Shown one piece after another: positions 21,300-32,519 of a DNA stretch of 64,000 nucleotides. The notes under the pieces are model-generated. The model was not told where the DNA came from, ran no database searches, and worked only from the letters and a program-made list of their open reading frames with translations. Position 1 is the stretch's first letter. Each line of letters opens with the position of its first letter. The stretch is taken from contig NC_057818.1 of NCBI RefSeq assembly GCF_910594005.1, positions 8,241,501 through 8,305,500 of the forward strand, written 5' to 3'. The translations under genes were made by a program, and so were the position numbers. Source of the DNA: Cervus elaphus. Taxonomy: Eukaryota; Chordata; Mammalia; Artiodactyla; Cervidae.

Positions 21300-24015
21300 G
21301 AACGGAGCACCTTGAGATTTCAGTGGCTAAACCCGGCAAACCCACCCAGGGGGTACAGAGAGCAGCATCGCAGGCTGCCTGGCCTCCGCCAGCGCCGGGG
21401 GGCTCCGACGACTTGGACCCAGGGTGCGGGGTAGAAACGGGCCTGCCTCTGCTTTTGAGAGAAAGGGGTGGGGGGCGTGGATGTGGGACCACCGTGCTCC
21501 ACGGTGTCGCCTGCGTCAGCCCCAACCACCTGAAGACGATTCTTCTGGGCAAGTAAGAGAGGTGAGCCTTGAGAGGCCACTCCGATCGGAGTTCCACTGA
21601 ATCAAGGAATTGGACACAGAACAGATTGTGCAGGGGACAGAAGCCTGTGTTTGCTGCCGCTTGAATCATGCAATCCCATAGATTTTCAACTGCTCAGAAG
21701 CCAAATCGAGGGTGCTCGGCTCCAGCGAGAAGCCACAGATCGTCTGGCCTCTATAAACCCAGACGAGATTTAACTAGAGGAACAGTTGAAACAAAGAATC
21801 CTAATCAGATTATTAGGAGAGATGGGGAGGTCTCTTCTGCTCTTTCGGGCCTTTAATAAAAGTTGAACTGCAATTGTGTGAGAGTTGGGGCCACCCTTGC
21901 CCCTCCCGAAACAGGCCTCCAGTGGGTGTTACATCAGAGAATGTGCATAATAAACTCGGGTGTGTGTGCATGTATGTGTGTTGCCCAGGCCTAGAAGATG
22001 CACAAAAATAACACAAAAGAATCACCAGGGCCTTGGATGTCTCTGAGGAAGCACATGGGTCTTGTCTCACCGCCCCAAGTGGCCAGCACGGCCATGTGGG
22101 CAGTACCAGCTCTGCGCAGTTAAAATAAAGAAAACAAACATCTAAATATCCAATATCATCACTGGGAGCCGGCCTCTGGGTCTTTGCCGACATCTGAACT
22201 GCTTCACATAACCTCCTGGCCTCTAAAAATAGATATTCTGGGCTACATATAATTTTCATACGATGACTAACACAGGAATGCCCTCTGGGATAACTCAGTG
22301 TCTTCGTTTCCTTCTTTTCTCTCTATATTTATCTTCTCATCACTGGTCTCTTTGTGTAAAAGTTAGACTGTGGCCATGAACCGAGAGCACTGGCCAAGAG
22401 ACGATCCCTCTGCTCCTCAAAGGGCCGTCGTTCTATCAACAGAAGAGGCGCTTCCACGGCCAGAGGGGGCAGGGCCATGGCCTTGAACCTGTATTTTGTT
22501 TCTCTGTCTCTAAAGATCACTTTTCCATACGGATGGCCCATCTGAAGGGGTTTCTAGCTAGCTCGCGGCTTCTCTATTTTCTGTGCGGCTGAATCAGAAG
22601 CGAAAGGTACATGGATGGACTCTGGAAAATTCCTTATGTAAAAGCTTGCAGCTTTTGTGGTCATTAGAGATATGGTCATCCACAAGCACTGAAATCTGTA
22701 GTCTGGATTTTATTTGTCTTCTGAATCAAGAGAAAAAAAAGAAGGAAAAATAGGAAGAGAGTTGGACATCTGTTCGGATAGCCTTCAGGGCCCACAGAGC
22801 GCATAACCTGATCTCTTGTCCAGAGGTGAGGGTTCCAGAAACGGAAGGAGAAGATGTGCTGGGGCAGGTTGGGGGCGGGGGTTGTGGGGGGGTGGGAAGT
22901 AGGCGCCATCCAGCCTCACTTCCAGTCCCCTCTATTTCAGCGACCTCTACACGACCTCTGGGGTGGTTAACTCTGCTCCTGGGGAGCAGAGCATAAGAAA
23001 TGAATTTTCTTATCCAGCAGGTCCTCCCTCCCTTCCCAGCATTCCCCCTCCTCCCTGATCATCAAACAATAACCACTAAACCCGGAGCTCCAGGCCAGGC
23101 CAGGCCAGGGCCCCGTCTCCTCCTCGCATGGGATTGTGGGCAGGGGGCCGTGAGAGGGCAGGGCGGGGCCGGGCGGTGGGAAACCCGTGTCCCCAGCTCC
23201 CCACACCCCTTCCCACCCCCCCGCAGGGATCCCCTCTGCTACCATCCTTACAGGCTACCATTGGGAGCCCTCTTGGTCTTTGGTTCTATTTTAAACTACA
23301 GCCCTCTGAGGAGAGAGACCAGAACCAACTTGGGTAGATGAAAGGGTAGAAGTTGGCTACAAGAAGTACAACTCGAGGACAGAGAGGTAAGGTTTCATTC
23401 CGTGCCTGAGTGTTTTATGCTTTCCAATGAAAAGCGAATCCAAGTGTAATTTATTCTTATTTTTATTTTAGTAAAAATAAAATGAATGTTAGGTGCCGGG
23501 CACACCTCGGATTCTCCCTCTGCCTGTGTCCCCCTTGAAGTCACCATATTACCTTGTGGTTTTGCTCTTAGAAATAAAGGAGGCAGGCCCGTGGGCACCT
23601 AGATTCAAGAGAGACGGTGTACTGCTCTGGCAAACTGCCAGAAAGACTGGAAGGCAATGCCACAAACTCACTAAACACTCATGAACTTGTAGTCCTCAAT
23701 ACATGCCACGCAATATCCTGTATCCCTGATTTTTACAAGATACTGCCAACAGCATCCTCTTTAAAGACCAGTGACCAGATGCCACTTCCTAGTCTATAAG
23801 GAGCCTGAACCTGGAAGAAAGCATTTTCTTGTTTGTTTTTTTTAAATCCTATATTTGAAATTTGAAAAACGGATCCAATCTGAGACCAGGTTCTTCCTGG
23901 ACAGTGGCCTCTTAGTCTCTCCAGGCATCAATTTCAATGTTCTCATTCACTGGTGGTGATGACAAATGACAACGAAGAAAATACAAACTGTTTCACAAGC
24001 CTGCTGTGAGGATTA
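21300..24015. other. Mostly unique DNA, GC-rich in parts
   Basis: About 2.7 kb without a recognised family. A run of CCAGG units sits at 23089-23112 within a GC-rich patch (23080-23235), and a G-rich tract at 22861-22897. The minus frames at 21199-21669 and 21813-22259 and the plus frame at 23000-23341 show no domain. Confidence 0.4.
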
Positions 24016-24019
24016 GATG

Positions 24020-24575
24020 AATTGCTCCTAAGGTACTTCCAATCTTGCTTCAAAATCCTGCTCAAGGATTTTGACCCTCCTGGGTGAAGATTTCCTTGAC
24101 CCTAATGCCACAGCATCAGACAGGAGCTCAGACACTCCCATCTGACTCTCAAATGCTTCCACCCAGAAATGTCTCCAGCTACTTCTGCTAGTCTTTTATG
24201 GGTCACACCAACTTAGGTGATCATAACTACCATCTACAAGTGTGTGGAAGTACTGTTCAGTCCAGGAAGGGAAGAAAAGCTGGAAACATTAGTGAGCATG
24301 AACACTTCTCACGCATTTGTATATGACATTCATTATTCATGAAAGGCTTGAAGACAGGGCCAAGCTCTGCTTCTTCATCAGTACAGCTAGAGCCCTGTGT
24401 GAGATCTTAATGGAAATCAAGATCATAAACGTGGGCATGGAAGAGGAACATGTCTGTTACTTGCTTATATGCTTGCTTCCCAGGGTTAATAGTATTTCCA
24501 GAATCAGGATCATGTTCAACTCATCATTGGTTCCACACGTGCTGGGTACACAATAGGCACTCAATAAAGACAGGC
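24020..24575 (+). repeat. L2 LINE 3' region, broken
   Basis: 'gtgaagatttccttgaccct' fits the L2 phrase ending in 'ccttccctgaccctc', and the right end 'gctgggtacacaataggcac' followed by 'tcaataaa' is the L2 3' terminus. The middle (24200-24480) is poorly matched. Confidence 0.5.
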
Positions 24576-24581
24576 CAGACG

Positions 24582-24680
24582 GGTGACAGAGAGACAGAGA
24601 CAGATGATATATATAGAAAGATGATATAAAGATAGATAAATAGATGATAGATAGATGGGCAGATAGAAAGGATAGAAAAA
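24582..24680. repeat. Degenerate (GATA)n / (GACA)n microsatellite
   Basis: Units gaca and gata, with atat interruptions, fill this stretch, for example gatagatagatgggcagata near 24648-24667. It follows the L2 terminus directly. Confidence 0.85.
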
Positions 24681-24689
24681 TAAAGAGAA

Positions 24690-25305
24690 GCCCTGTTAAG
24701 CTACGAGACATCACAATCCTAGCGCCTTACTCAGTATGTAGGGATGCTCCCACCAACAGTGCCTTGACTAGGCAACATACTTTTTATAAAACTCTGGCCC
24801 AGACGCAGTCTATGAACTTTCACTATGAAATTTCACTGCCCATTTCTGCCAGTAAACAGCAACAAAAAGTACATATTTCATAAGGGTGTTGGTAGGGAGA
24901 CTTTCCGTGTGTACCCAGACTTAGACTCAGGCAGCAGCAGGCATCCCTATGGGCATGCATGTGTGTGTGTGCATGCACATGCATGCACGTGTGCACCCAA
25001 AGGCTCCCCGTGGCTGCACAACCGTGAGATCCCTGGGAGACTGTGATCTCAACGTGCAAATCAACACATTTTCCCAAGTGATAAAAGTGGGTCATTTGGT
25101 GAATCTATTCTCAGCTCGAGCCTGCTCGCAGTCAGCACGGAGTCACACTCGAGACAGGCTGTTTCAACTTGGGAGGCGGCCGGCCTTCCTGGGTGAGGCT
25201 GCGTTTGCAGATCCACCCAAATACGCACGGACACCCGGTAATAACGTCACCCATGCGCGCCTCGAATAGTCAGAGTATTTACTGCAGCAGGTGCCTTGGT
25301 CAATG
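24690..25305. other. Unique DNA with a CATG/GT tract
   Basis: Alternating purine-pyrimidine sequence (catgcatgtgtgtgtgtgca and similar) at 24953-24996. Nothing else recognised. Confidence 0.5.
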
Positions 25306-25309
25306 TTTT

Positions 25310-25490
25310 CTATTCAAAACCGTGTTTACCTCTCACAGGAATTCGAGAGGGAGGGTACTGTTGCAACGTACCTTTTCCAGCCAAGGGCTCCAGCACTGAG
25401 AAAAATTAGGTAGTATGTCCGAGGTCACACACCTGGACATCGGTGGAGCTGGTCAACAGGCTCGGCCAGTCTGCCTCCACAGCCGGACTC
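25310..25490 (-). repeat. MIR SINE fragment
   Basis: 'ccgaggtcacacacctggac' at about 25418-25437 and flanks with the 'tttacctctcacaggaattc' to 'gccagtctgcctccacagcc' order match reverse-complement MIR. Confidence 0.6.
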
Positions 25491-25797
25491 TTGGCTCCTG
25501 TGGTCCCGACCAGACCTGACCGTAGAAGGAGGTGGCTCTGGAGTGTGCTCTGTGGGCTCGCTGAACTCCATCAGTCTCTTCTAACTAGGAGCAGGTTGCT
25601 GTTTGTGGCACATGGACTTGAGAACAGATGGCTTCTAGAAATTCTTCAGGTGCCATGAGATCTGCCACCTTGAAATGTCAAAGCAGCAAAATTCAAACCC
25701 AGGGCCCTGGGTGCCAGGGAGACAGCTGGCATCTTTTTCACCAGAACAGATGAGGTCAGAGATGGAATGTGAAACCTCTGAATCTGAGAATGACAGT

Positions 25798-26010
25798 CGC
25801 CATTGATTGAGCACCGTCTATATTTCAGGCCCTGAACTCCAGGCGTGACGGAGGTGCTCAAGGTAGACACGTGACAAAGATACCCGCCCCCGCCCCCCTC
25901 CACTGCACAGGTGAGCACACTCAGCCTCGGGGAGATAGAGCAGCTTCAGCCTGCCGTGAGTGATCTGAAAAGTCAGACTTTGAGTCCCTATCTGGCTGAA
26001 TTCTATTCTA
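25798..26010 (-). repeat. MIR SINE fragment
   Basis: 'cgccattgattgagcaccgt' at the start, 'ccactgcacaggtgagcaca' and 'ctcagcctcggggagataga' in the middle, and 'gactttgagtccctatctgg' near the end follow reverse-complement MIR. Confidence 0.65.
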
Positions 26011-26229
26011 TATGCTGCATTGTGAGAAAAAAATAGAAGGCGTCATTTTTCTTTTTAATTTCCAAGACAGTTTTGAAAAACACATAATGTGAAGGATGAG
26101 CACTCTAGAATATATTAAAATTTATCATAAAGATAATAAAATAAGTATGTACTATTATAAGAATCAACAAATTGATCAAGGAAGTAAAACACCCTTGAAA
26201 CAGACTAATCTGTGGGTGTGAAGTGTAAG

Positions 26230-27570
26230 CACAATAAAAGCTGTATCAAAGCCAATGGAGAATGGAAGACTTTTTGACAAATGCTGCCAGAAGTTGGTTA
26301 TCTTTATGAAAAAAATCAAGTCAGCTTCTCATATCAAATGTCAAAATAAATTCTAGATGTGGAAGATTGAAAAGTTGGATTCAGAATCATAAAAATGAAA
26401 GCATGGATGAAGAATTAACTGGAGAGGATAGGGAAATCTTTCTAAACATAAAAGCAACGAAAGAATACTTAAGCTTGAATATAACACAAATATTATTCAT
26501 GTAAAAATACATACTTAAAATGAAACAGAGACACATGGAAAAAATTGTGCCATGATATGAAAAAGGATTAATACACAATATATAAATAGCTATGAGAAAT
26601 CAATAAGGAAAACACCAACAGTCATGTAAAATGGAAAAGAAAAATGGAGGTGGAAAAAAAAGAGGCAGGTCATAAAAGGAGGACTAAAAATGGCCATGAA
26701 TAAAAATAAGGAAAAATATTCAAGTTAATAAAGATGCAAGTACAAGAGATTGTATGTTACATATAAAATACTACATTGTGGGAATTCCCTGATGGTCCAG
26801 CGTAAGAACTCTGCACTTTCCCTACTGGGGGCCTGGGTTCAATCCCTGGTTAGGGAACTAGGATCTCACAAACCATGTGGCCAAAAACTAAACACAAAAT
26901 TATAAAATGCTACATTGTACAGTACATATAATATAAAGACACTAAGACAATAAGATACTATATTTCAGTCTCAAAGAAAGTTCTATTAAATGATTTTAAC
27001 AGTGACACTGAAGTCTCCTTACAGCGTTTGTGATAGTATAAGCTGGTTTAGTCTTTCCAGAAAGCAATTTTATTTTGGTACCGAATTTAAAATCACGGTT
27101 TAACAAATAATGCCACTTGTTAGCATTTATACTGAAGAAATGATCAGAGGTTCCACCACAGATTCAGGTGTAATGATGTTTAATACAGTGTCATGTGTAA
27201 TAGGAAAAAAGTGGAAGCAACCTAGATATCCAATATGAAGATTAAACTGCCTTGTTCAAAAAAGCAAAATATCCATCAGACTTTCAAAAATAATTTTTTG
27301 ACAATGTTAGTTACATAGAGCCCAGCACTAAATAGAAAATACAGGCTGCATACCTGTAGAAATGCATATGTCCAGTACGCATATACAAGGCACACCTGTG
27401 ATCACAAAGATACAAAGACTCTACAATCGTCTGTGACAACAAACGTTCCCCAAAGTAATGACAGTAACTTTTTTCTGATGGGATGGTGAGTGATTTTTGG
27501 TCTCCTTTTTGTCCTTTTTTTCTAAGTATTAGACTATGCTACCTCGATAATTTTTAAAAAATTTAAGCCA
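26230..27570 (+). mobile_element. Ancient L1 3' part (L1M type), split by a CHR-2 SINE
   Basis: 'gggaaatctttctaaacata' at about 26428 lies in the ORF2 3' region. 'cacttgttagcatttatact' then 'gaagaaatgatcagaggttc' follows, then 'aaaaagtggaagcaacctag' (27209-27228), then 'ggtgagtgatttttggtctc' in the 3' UTR. No reading frame is open. The strong divergence fits an L1ME-like age. Confidence 0.7.
26780..26900 (+). mobile_element. CHR-2 type SINE inserted in the L1
   Basis: 'gggaattccctgatggtcca', 'gggttcaatccctggttagg' and 'gatctcacaaaccatgtggc' give the CHR-2 order. An 18-bp duplication with one mismatch flanks it: tataaaatactacattgt (26762-26779) and tataaaatgctacattgt (26901-26918). Confidence 0.9.
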
Positions 27571-27574
27571 ACAC

Positions 27575-28385
27575 TGGCTGATGATGAGTCTCTCCTGGGC
27601 CCCACTGCTGGGCGAGGCTCTGATGGTAAGTTGTTGCTGCTAAAGGCAGGAACCGAGACCAAAGCCCTGGGGTCGCGGCCAAAAGGAGACAAGTGGTCCC
27701 TGATGGCCAGCAGGCAGGGGGAGGTTGTTCAGGAATGGGAGGGGGGAGGGAGGCAGATTATCAGACACCTGGAAAAAAAGGGATACTGAGGAAAAGGTGG
27801 CCACCTGGCTGGACCACAGCACCTCCTCATCACCCAGAGACTCGGCCAGCTCTGGACGGGTCCAGGTGACTGTTCGGGCGTCAGTGCTTGGGAGGTCTGC
27901 CTCCCTGCTTACCCGCAGAGTCGTGAGAACCAAAGAAGCTGGGTAGCAGGCCGCCAACCGCTCAGCCTCACATGCAATCAGGGGCTCTGCCCACAAGGGT
28001 GTGTGCGCACCACAGGGCCTGCTGGCTGCCCAGAGAAAACCAGACGGGGGCTGGGTCTGCCCCGCTCCGTGAGGTCCCTCCTGCCCAGCCCTGCTCATCT
28101 GCAGCAGGCGCCCGATGCCGTGGTGCGCGCCCCGGGGGCCGCCTTGGGAAGCCGCGCCACCCTGCTGGGTGTCTGCTCCGCGTGTACTCGGAGATGGCAG
28201 CACGACCCAGCCAACTCCCACCGAGGGGGCTCCTGTTGAGGCATTTTTGCAGAACCCAGGCTGGAAATGACGGGTTCTGCATTCAACCATGGGCATCACG
28301 ACTGAGCGTTTTCCGATGCCCCTGAGGCGGGCGGTTATCTTCGGTCTGCTGGGAGAAGTAAAGGCGTTGGTCCTAACCAGGGTGA
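27575..28385. other. GC-rich unique DNA, no supported gene
   Basis: CpG-richer than the surroundings (27960-28240). Long frames occur on both strands over the same bases (minus 27640-28299, 219 codons; plus 27972-28325), which points to low stop density rather than coding. No domain recognised. Confidence 0.4.
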
Positions 28386-28388
28386 GCT

Positions 28389-28625
28389 GCTATTACTGCT
28401 TGTCACTACGACAATTGCTACCAGTCCTATTACCCCCACCGTGAGTCCGGCGCTGCGACTATCCGCTATCGGCCTTATTACTGCCACAGCCGCTGCCCGT
28501 TTAGTACTGTGCTCCCACGAATCCTGCCACTGCCTGCCTGCTGCTGCTGGAACTGCTCTGCCTGCTGGGTGGTGTCACGAACACCACGATTGTCACACTG
28601 TTACTGCTCCTCTTGTTACTCCCAG
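28389..28625 (+). repeat. Degenerate trinucleotide (RCT/YTA-like) tract
   Basis: The units ctgctattactgctt, gctgcgactatccgctatc, cctgctgctgctggaactgct and ctgttactgctcctcttgtt recur. It looks like an old (TACTGC)- or (GCT/ACT)-type minisatellite eroded by substitutions. No clean period remains. Confidence 0.5.
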
Positions 28626-28864
28626 AAGCTCATGTGTGCTTACAGTCATCACACATGCCTCAACTGGAGGAAGGAACCCTGACTGGAATGATCCTGCCTC
28701 ACCTCCAAAAGATTCCTCATGATGATGTGCCTTTGGGTGCACAAAATACGTGTGCCCACAGTCCAAGTCCTCGCTCAGCGAGACTGATGCTGGGGGCGGG
28801 AGGAAAGCCGTGTTGGTCCCGGTGGGGACTCTTCATCCATCGTTACCTAGCTGCCACTGCCGTG

Positions 28865-28992
28865 GCTGCCACATAGAAAGGACTCCCCTTTTAAGGACGA
28901 GGAAACTGAGGCTCCCAGGGCTGCGGCCACATGCCCAGGTTGGCACAGGGGTTTACTACAGGACCTGAATTCAGAGCGCCCATGGAGCTCCT
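28865..28992 (-). repeat. MIR SINE fragment
   Basis: 'ccttttaaggacgaggaaac', 'tgaggctcccagggctgcgg' and 'ggacctgaattcagagcgcc' match reverse-complement MIR. Confidence 0.65.
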
Positions 28993-28994
28993 GC

Positions 28995-29760
28995 CATCGC
29001 TAAGCTGCCAGCATTCTATGTGGTTTACAAAGAGCTTCAGGTGCGGGCACGAGCCGGCGTCTCGGGGGTCCTGAGATGGTTGGGGAGTAAGAAGCTGAGC
29101 AGGCTCCTCTCAGGTCTCCTGACCCGAACACCGCTGTCTCTTGGTGACGAATCCCCCCACTCCACTTACAGGAGTTTGGGGAGCAAGGTGCCCATCCATG
29201 CTGGGCACTGGGCCCCTGGAGGGACGCCCGTATGGGGACAGTGAGTGCGCCCTTGGTGCGCTGGGGGGGCGCCGGGAGGCGGATGGCCGGGAAGACAAAC
29301 AGGAAGGCGGGTCCCCGGGCCTGCGGGGGCCTCCTGCTAGCGGGGCCTGGTGTCCCCAAGGCCCCCGGTGCCTGTTATTTTTGGACTGAGCCGCGTGGTG
29401 AGTAAGCGCCTGTTGGATTAGATAGAGTCAAGGCCGGGCTTCAGACTGGTGTTGCCCAAAGCAAACCGGGCCAGGGGCTCCAGGGCTGGGACCTGGGGCG
29501 AGCTTCCAAGCCACACCACCCCCACACCCCCCAGAGCCCTCCAAAGGCTGGAGGATGACAAAGGGAAGCAGTGAGGGAGAGGGGAACTGCACCCCACCCC
29601 TCCCCCCGGCACTCACAGGCCGGGCCTCATGACTGCGGCCAGCCGCCCGGGCCTGGGATCTTGCAAGCTTGGACTTTCTGGGGCCTGTGCTCTCATGGGT
29701 CAACTGCATTTCCTGGGCCGGGGGTGGGGGTGGTGGATTAGCTTCCTTCCCCTGTGGGAC
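28995..29760. other. GC-rich unique DNA, no supported gene
   Basis: CpG-containing GC-rich stretch (peak about 29220-29350). Frames on both strands (minus 29000-29359, plus 29141-29389, minus 29418-29709) have no recognised domain. Confidence 0.4.
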
Positions 29761-29762
29761 TT

Positions 29763-29968
29763 GGGCTTTCCTGGTGGCTCAGGCAGTAAAGAATCTGCCT
29801 GCAGCGCGGAAGACCAGGGTTTGATCGCTGGGTCGGGAAGATCCCCTGGAGAAGGGCATGGGAACCCACTCCAGGATTCTTGCCTGGAGGATCCCATGGA
29901 CAGAGGAGCCTGGCAGGCTGCAGTCCATGGGGTCCCAAAGAGTCGGACACGACTGAGCATCTAAACAA
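29763..29968 (+). mobile_element. Bov-tA SINE
   Basis: 'gggctttcctggtggctcag' through 'aatctgcctgcagcgcggaa', 'aagatcccctggagaagggc' and 'cgactgagcatctaaacaac'. Nearly complete. I could not see a target duplication. Confidence 0.95.
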
Positions 29969-29969
29969 C

Positions 29970-30490
29970 CACCGCCACCACCTGAGAGGCTCGCGCCTCA
30001 GACCTGCAGCGATCCACAGCACCGCCCTGGCCTTGGGTAATCCTCAGGGGCCACGGCAAGCTGGTTGTGAGAGCCTTCAAGACCCCAGGTGTCTAAGTTA
30101 CTGAGACTCTGGGTGGCCTTTCCTATGACAACTCAACAGACTCCTTCCTCTAAGAGAGAAGCAGCTACCCCGTTGCTTGACATTTCAGCTTTGTGTGCGT
30201 GTGTGTGTGTGTGTGTGCGCATGCACGCGTGCGTGCGCCTGCCTTTTTCTGTCTCTCTCACAATCATGGAAGCAATAAAAACTCAGTCAAATTATTAAGA
30301 TCTTTTTTTTAAAAAGCAGAACCATGTCACTGTGAATTTTGCATTCCACGGGACAGTTATTCACGAGACAGCATTGTGAACACCGACAACAGTAATACAA
30401 GAAGATTCTTCCCAGGCTTTTGAAAGAGGATCAGAGACAAAGAGAGCCCCGCGCAGATGACCTGTGTGTGTGAGTCTCCCTCCCTGTGTC
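29970..30490. other. Unique DNA with a (GT)n / GC-alternating microsatellite
   Basis: The alternating tract 30191-30240 begins with GT repeats and ends with atgcacgcgtgcgtgcgc, a sequence type able to adopt Z-DNA. A T run of nine is at 30303-30311. Nothing else recognised. Confidence 0.6.
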
Positions 30491-30494
30491 TGGC

Positions 30495-30725
30495 ATCAGG
30501 TCGGTGTGCAGACAGAATGGGTTTTGGAGGCGGACAGAACAGTGTCCAGTTCTGTCACCGCGGTGTGTAAACATCGCCCCAGTGGAGTCACCCTCTCGAT
30601 TCTCAGCTTCCTCATGTGCAATGTGAGAAAGGAACCTACATGGAAGGCTTGATGCTAAGATGACAGGGACGCACGTGCAGAGTGCTTACGTCTGACCCAG
30701 AGGGACGCTCAACCAATGCCCGGGT
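30495..30725 (+). repeat. MIR SINE, fairly complete
   Basis: 'gtgcagacagaatgggtttt', 'ttctcagcttcctcatgtgc', 'aatgtgagaaaggaacctac' and 'gcagagtgcttacgtctgac' follow MIR from 5' to 3'. Confidence 0.6.
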
Positions 30726-30729
30726 GTCC

Positions 30730-31080
30730 TCAAGAAGGCAGCCCCTCCCCACTCTTCCTTTACTTCCTCCCCCCATTTCCAGAACCCTCTGTGGCTGGGC
30801 GAGAAAGCATGGCTAGTTAGCAGTGTCGTCTGTCTCGATGGCCGAGCTTCTGAGACGTCAGGATATGGTACTCCTCAGGTCTGGCCATGTTTCAATGGTA
30901 AGCATGTAGCTGAGAGATCTCCAGGCCCTGTCTTCTTGTGCCAACACATGGAGCCATAACCTCTGTTATCGAATCCTGGACTAAAAGATGGGGAAAGGTC
31001 TGCAAAATGTAACTTTTTAAAAGACTCAAGGCAGATAATAAGAAGTGGTCAACTATGGAAACATATAAGCTTGGATATGG
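30730..31080. other. Unclassified DNA
   Basis: The phrase 'catggctagttagcagtgtc' followed by 'ctcctcaggtctggccatgt' gives an impression of a bovine dispersed repeat, but I cannot name it. No gene seen. Confidence 0.3.
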
Positions 31081-31083
31081 ACT

Positions 31084-31162
31084 AAAAGAGCATATACAAA
31101 AATAAGAGGAACAACTCTCCAGTGCTATTCAATACAGTAAGCACTAGCTACATATGGATACT
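31084..31162 (-). repeat. Left copy of a ~75-bp direct repeat: edge of a hAT element
   Basis: The right half 'ccagtgctattcaatacagt' then 'aagcactagctacatatgg' is the start of a hAT-Charlie element of the MER1/MER3 group. This segment repeats, with about three quarters identity and common upstream flank (aataagaggaacaactctc), at 32289-32367. It is separated from that copy by the L1. Confidence 0.65.
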
Positions 31163-31169
31163 CAGAAGT

Positions 31170-32288
31170 GAGAGGAAGCCAGAAGACCTAAACAGACACT
31201 GCTCCCCAGAAGACACACAGATGGCCAACAGGCACGTGGAAAGTTCCTCAGCACGGCTCACTATCAGAGAAATGCAACTCAAAACTACAGTGAGGTGCTG
31301 CCTCACACCAGTCGGAACGGCCAGCATTAAAAAGCCCACAAACAATGAATGCTGGAGAGTGTGTGGAGAGAAGGAAACTCTCCTGGGCTGCTGGTGGAAA
31401 TGTAAATTGGTGCAGCCACTATGAAGAACAGTACGGAGGGTCTTCTAAAAACTACAAATAGAGCTGCCATATGATCCGGCAGTCCCATTCCTGGGCAGAC
31501 ATCCAGAGAAACCTCTAACTCAAAAGACACCTGCACCTCAGTGTTCATAGCAGCACTGTTTACATTAGCCTAGACCTGGAAGCAACCTAGTGTCCATCTA
31601 CAGATGAATGAATAAAGAAGGTTTGGTACATATTTACAACAGAATACTACTCAGCCATGAAAAACATGAAATAATGCCATTTGCAGTAACATGGATGGAC
31701 TGAGAGATTCCCTGGCGGCTCAGATGGTAAAGAATCCGCCTGCAGTGTGGGAGACCTGGCTTTGATCCCTGGGTGGGGAAGATTCCCCTGGAGGAGGGCA
31801 TGGCAACCCACTCCAGTATTCTGGCCTGGAGAATCCCATGGACAGAGGAGCCTGGCGGGCTACCGTCCACGGGGTCTCAAAGAGTCAGACACGACTGAGT
31901 GGCTAAGTGCACAGAGATTATCCCATCAGGTGAAATCAGTCAGAGAAAGACAAATACCGTATGATATCGCTTACATATGGAACCCCAAAACAATGACACA
32001 GATGAACCTACTCACAACGCAGAAAGAGACTCAGAGAGACAGAAAACATTACGGCTACCAAATGGGAAAGGCGGGGTGTGAGGGACAGATGAGGAGTTTG
32101 GGATGGACAGACACACACTACTACATATAAGACAGATGCATGACAAGGGCCGACGGCACAGACCAGGGAACTGTGTCAGATGTCTGTAACACCCCGTGAT
32201 CGAAGGGCGCGGAGAAGAACACACGCATGACTGAGTCACTCTGCTCTACTCCTGACGCTAACAGGGCATTGTCCCACTCCAGTTAAAA
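31170..32288 (+). mobile_element. 5'-truncated L1 3' end (cetartiodactyl type)
   Basis: Starts in ORF2 near its C-terminus (frame with PEDLNRHCSPEDTQMANRH) and runs through 'atcagagaaatgcaactcaa', 'ggtgcagccactatgaagaa' and 'atttgcagtaacatggatgg', then into the 3' UTR, ending in a short A run at 32285-32292. No reverse transcriptase domain is present. Interrupted at 31710-31912 by a Bov-tA. Confidence 0.85.
31710..31912 (+). mobile_element. Bov-tA SINE inside the L1
   Basis: 'ccctggcggctcagatggta' through 'ccatggacagaggagcctgg' to 'acgactgagtggctaagtgc'. The duplicated agagatt (31703-31709 and 31913-31919) is part of the L1 phrase 'agagattatc', which resumes directly after the SINE. Confidence 0.93.
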
Positions 32289-32515
32289 AAAAGAGTGCGT
32301 GCAAACACAAGAGGAGCAACTCTCTACTGCTGTCCGCACAGTTAAGTGCTAGCCACACGTGGCCACTGACGTTAGCTAAAATGAGCTGAAACGGGAGATT
32401 CGGTTCTTCTGCCACTTGAGCCTCATTTCAAGTGCACGTGGCGGGTGGCGCCACAGCGGGCAGCTCGGATGTGCGACACTCTCTTCCCCAGAGAACGTTT
32501 TATTGGCCAGTGCCG
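32289..32515 (-). mobile_element. hAT-Charlie type element (MER1/MER3 group), main part
   Basis: 'actgctgtccgcacagttaa', 'gctagccacacgtggccact', 'gagcctcatttcaagtgcac' and 'gttttattggccagtgcc' give the paired CAGNGCTGTCCAATA-type ends and the internal 'ttcaagtgctc' landmark, in reverse orientation. Its left edge is duplicated at 31119-31162 on the other side of the L1. Exact family uncertain. Confidence 0.65.
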
Positions 32516-32519
32516 ACTT

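Noticed and set aside
27640..28299. 219-codon minus frame
   Set aside because: A plus frame and several other frames are open over the same bases, and no domain is visible; consistent with CpG-rich non-coding DNA.
29220..29400. CpG island promoter
   Set aside because: GC-rich with CpGs but short, and no transcript start or exon could be recognised; base counts were not computed.
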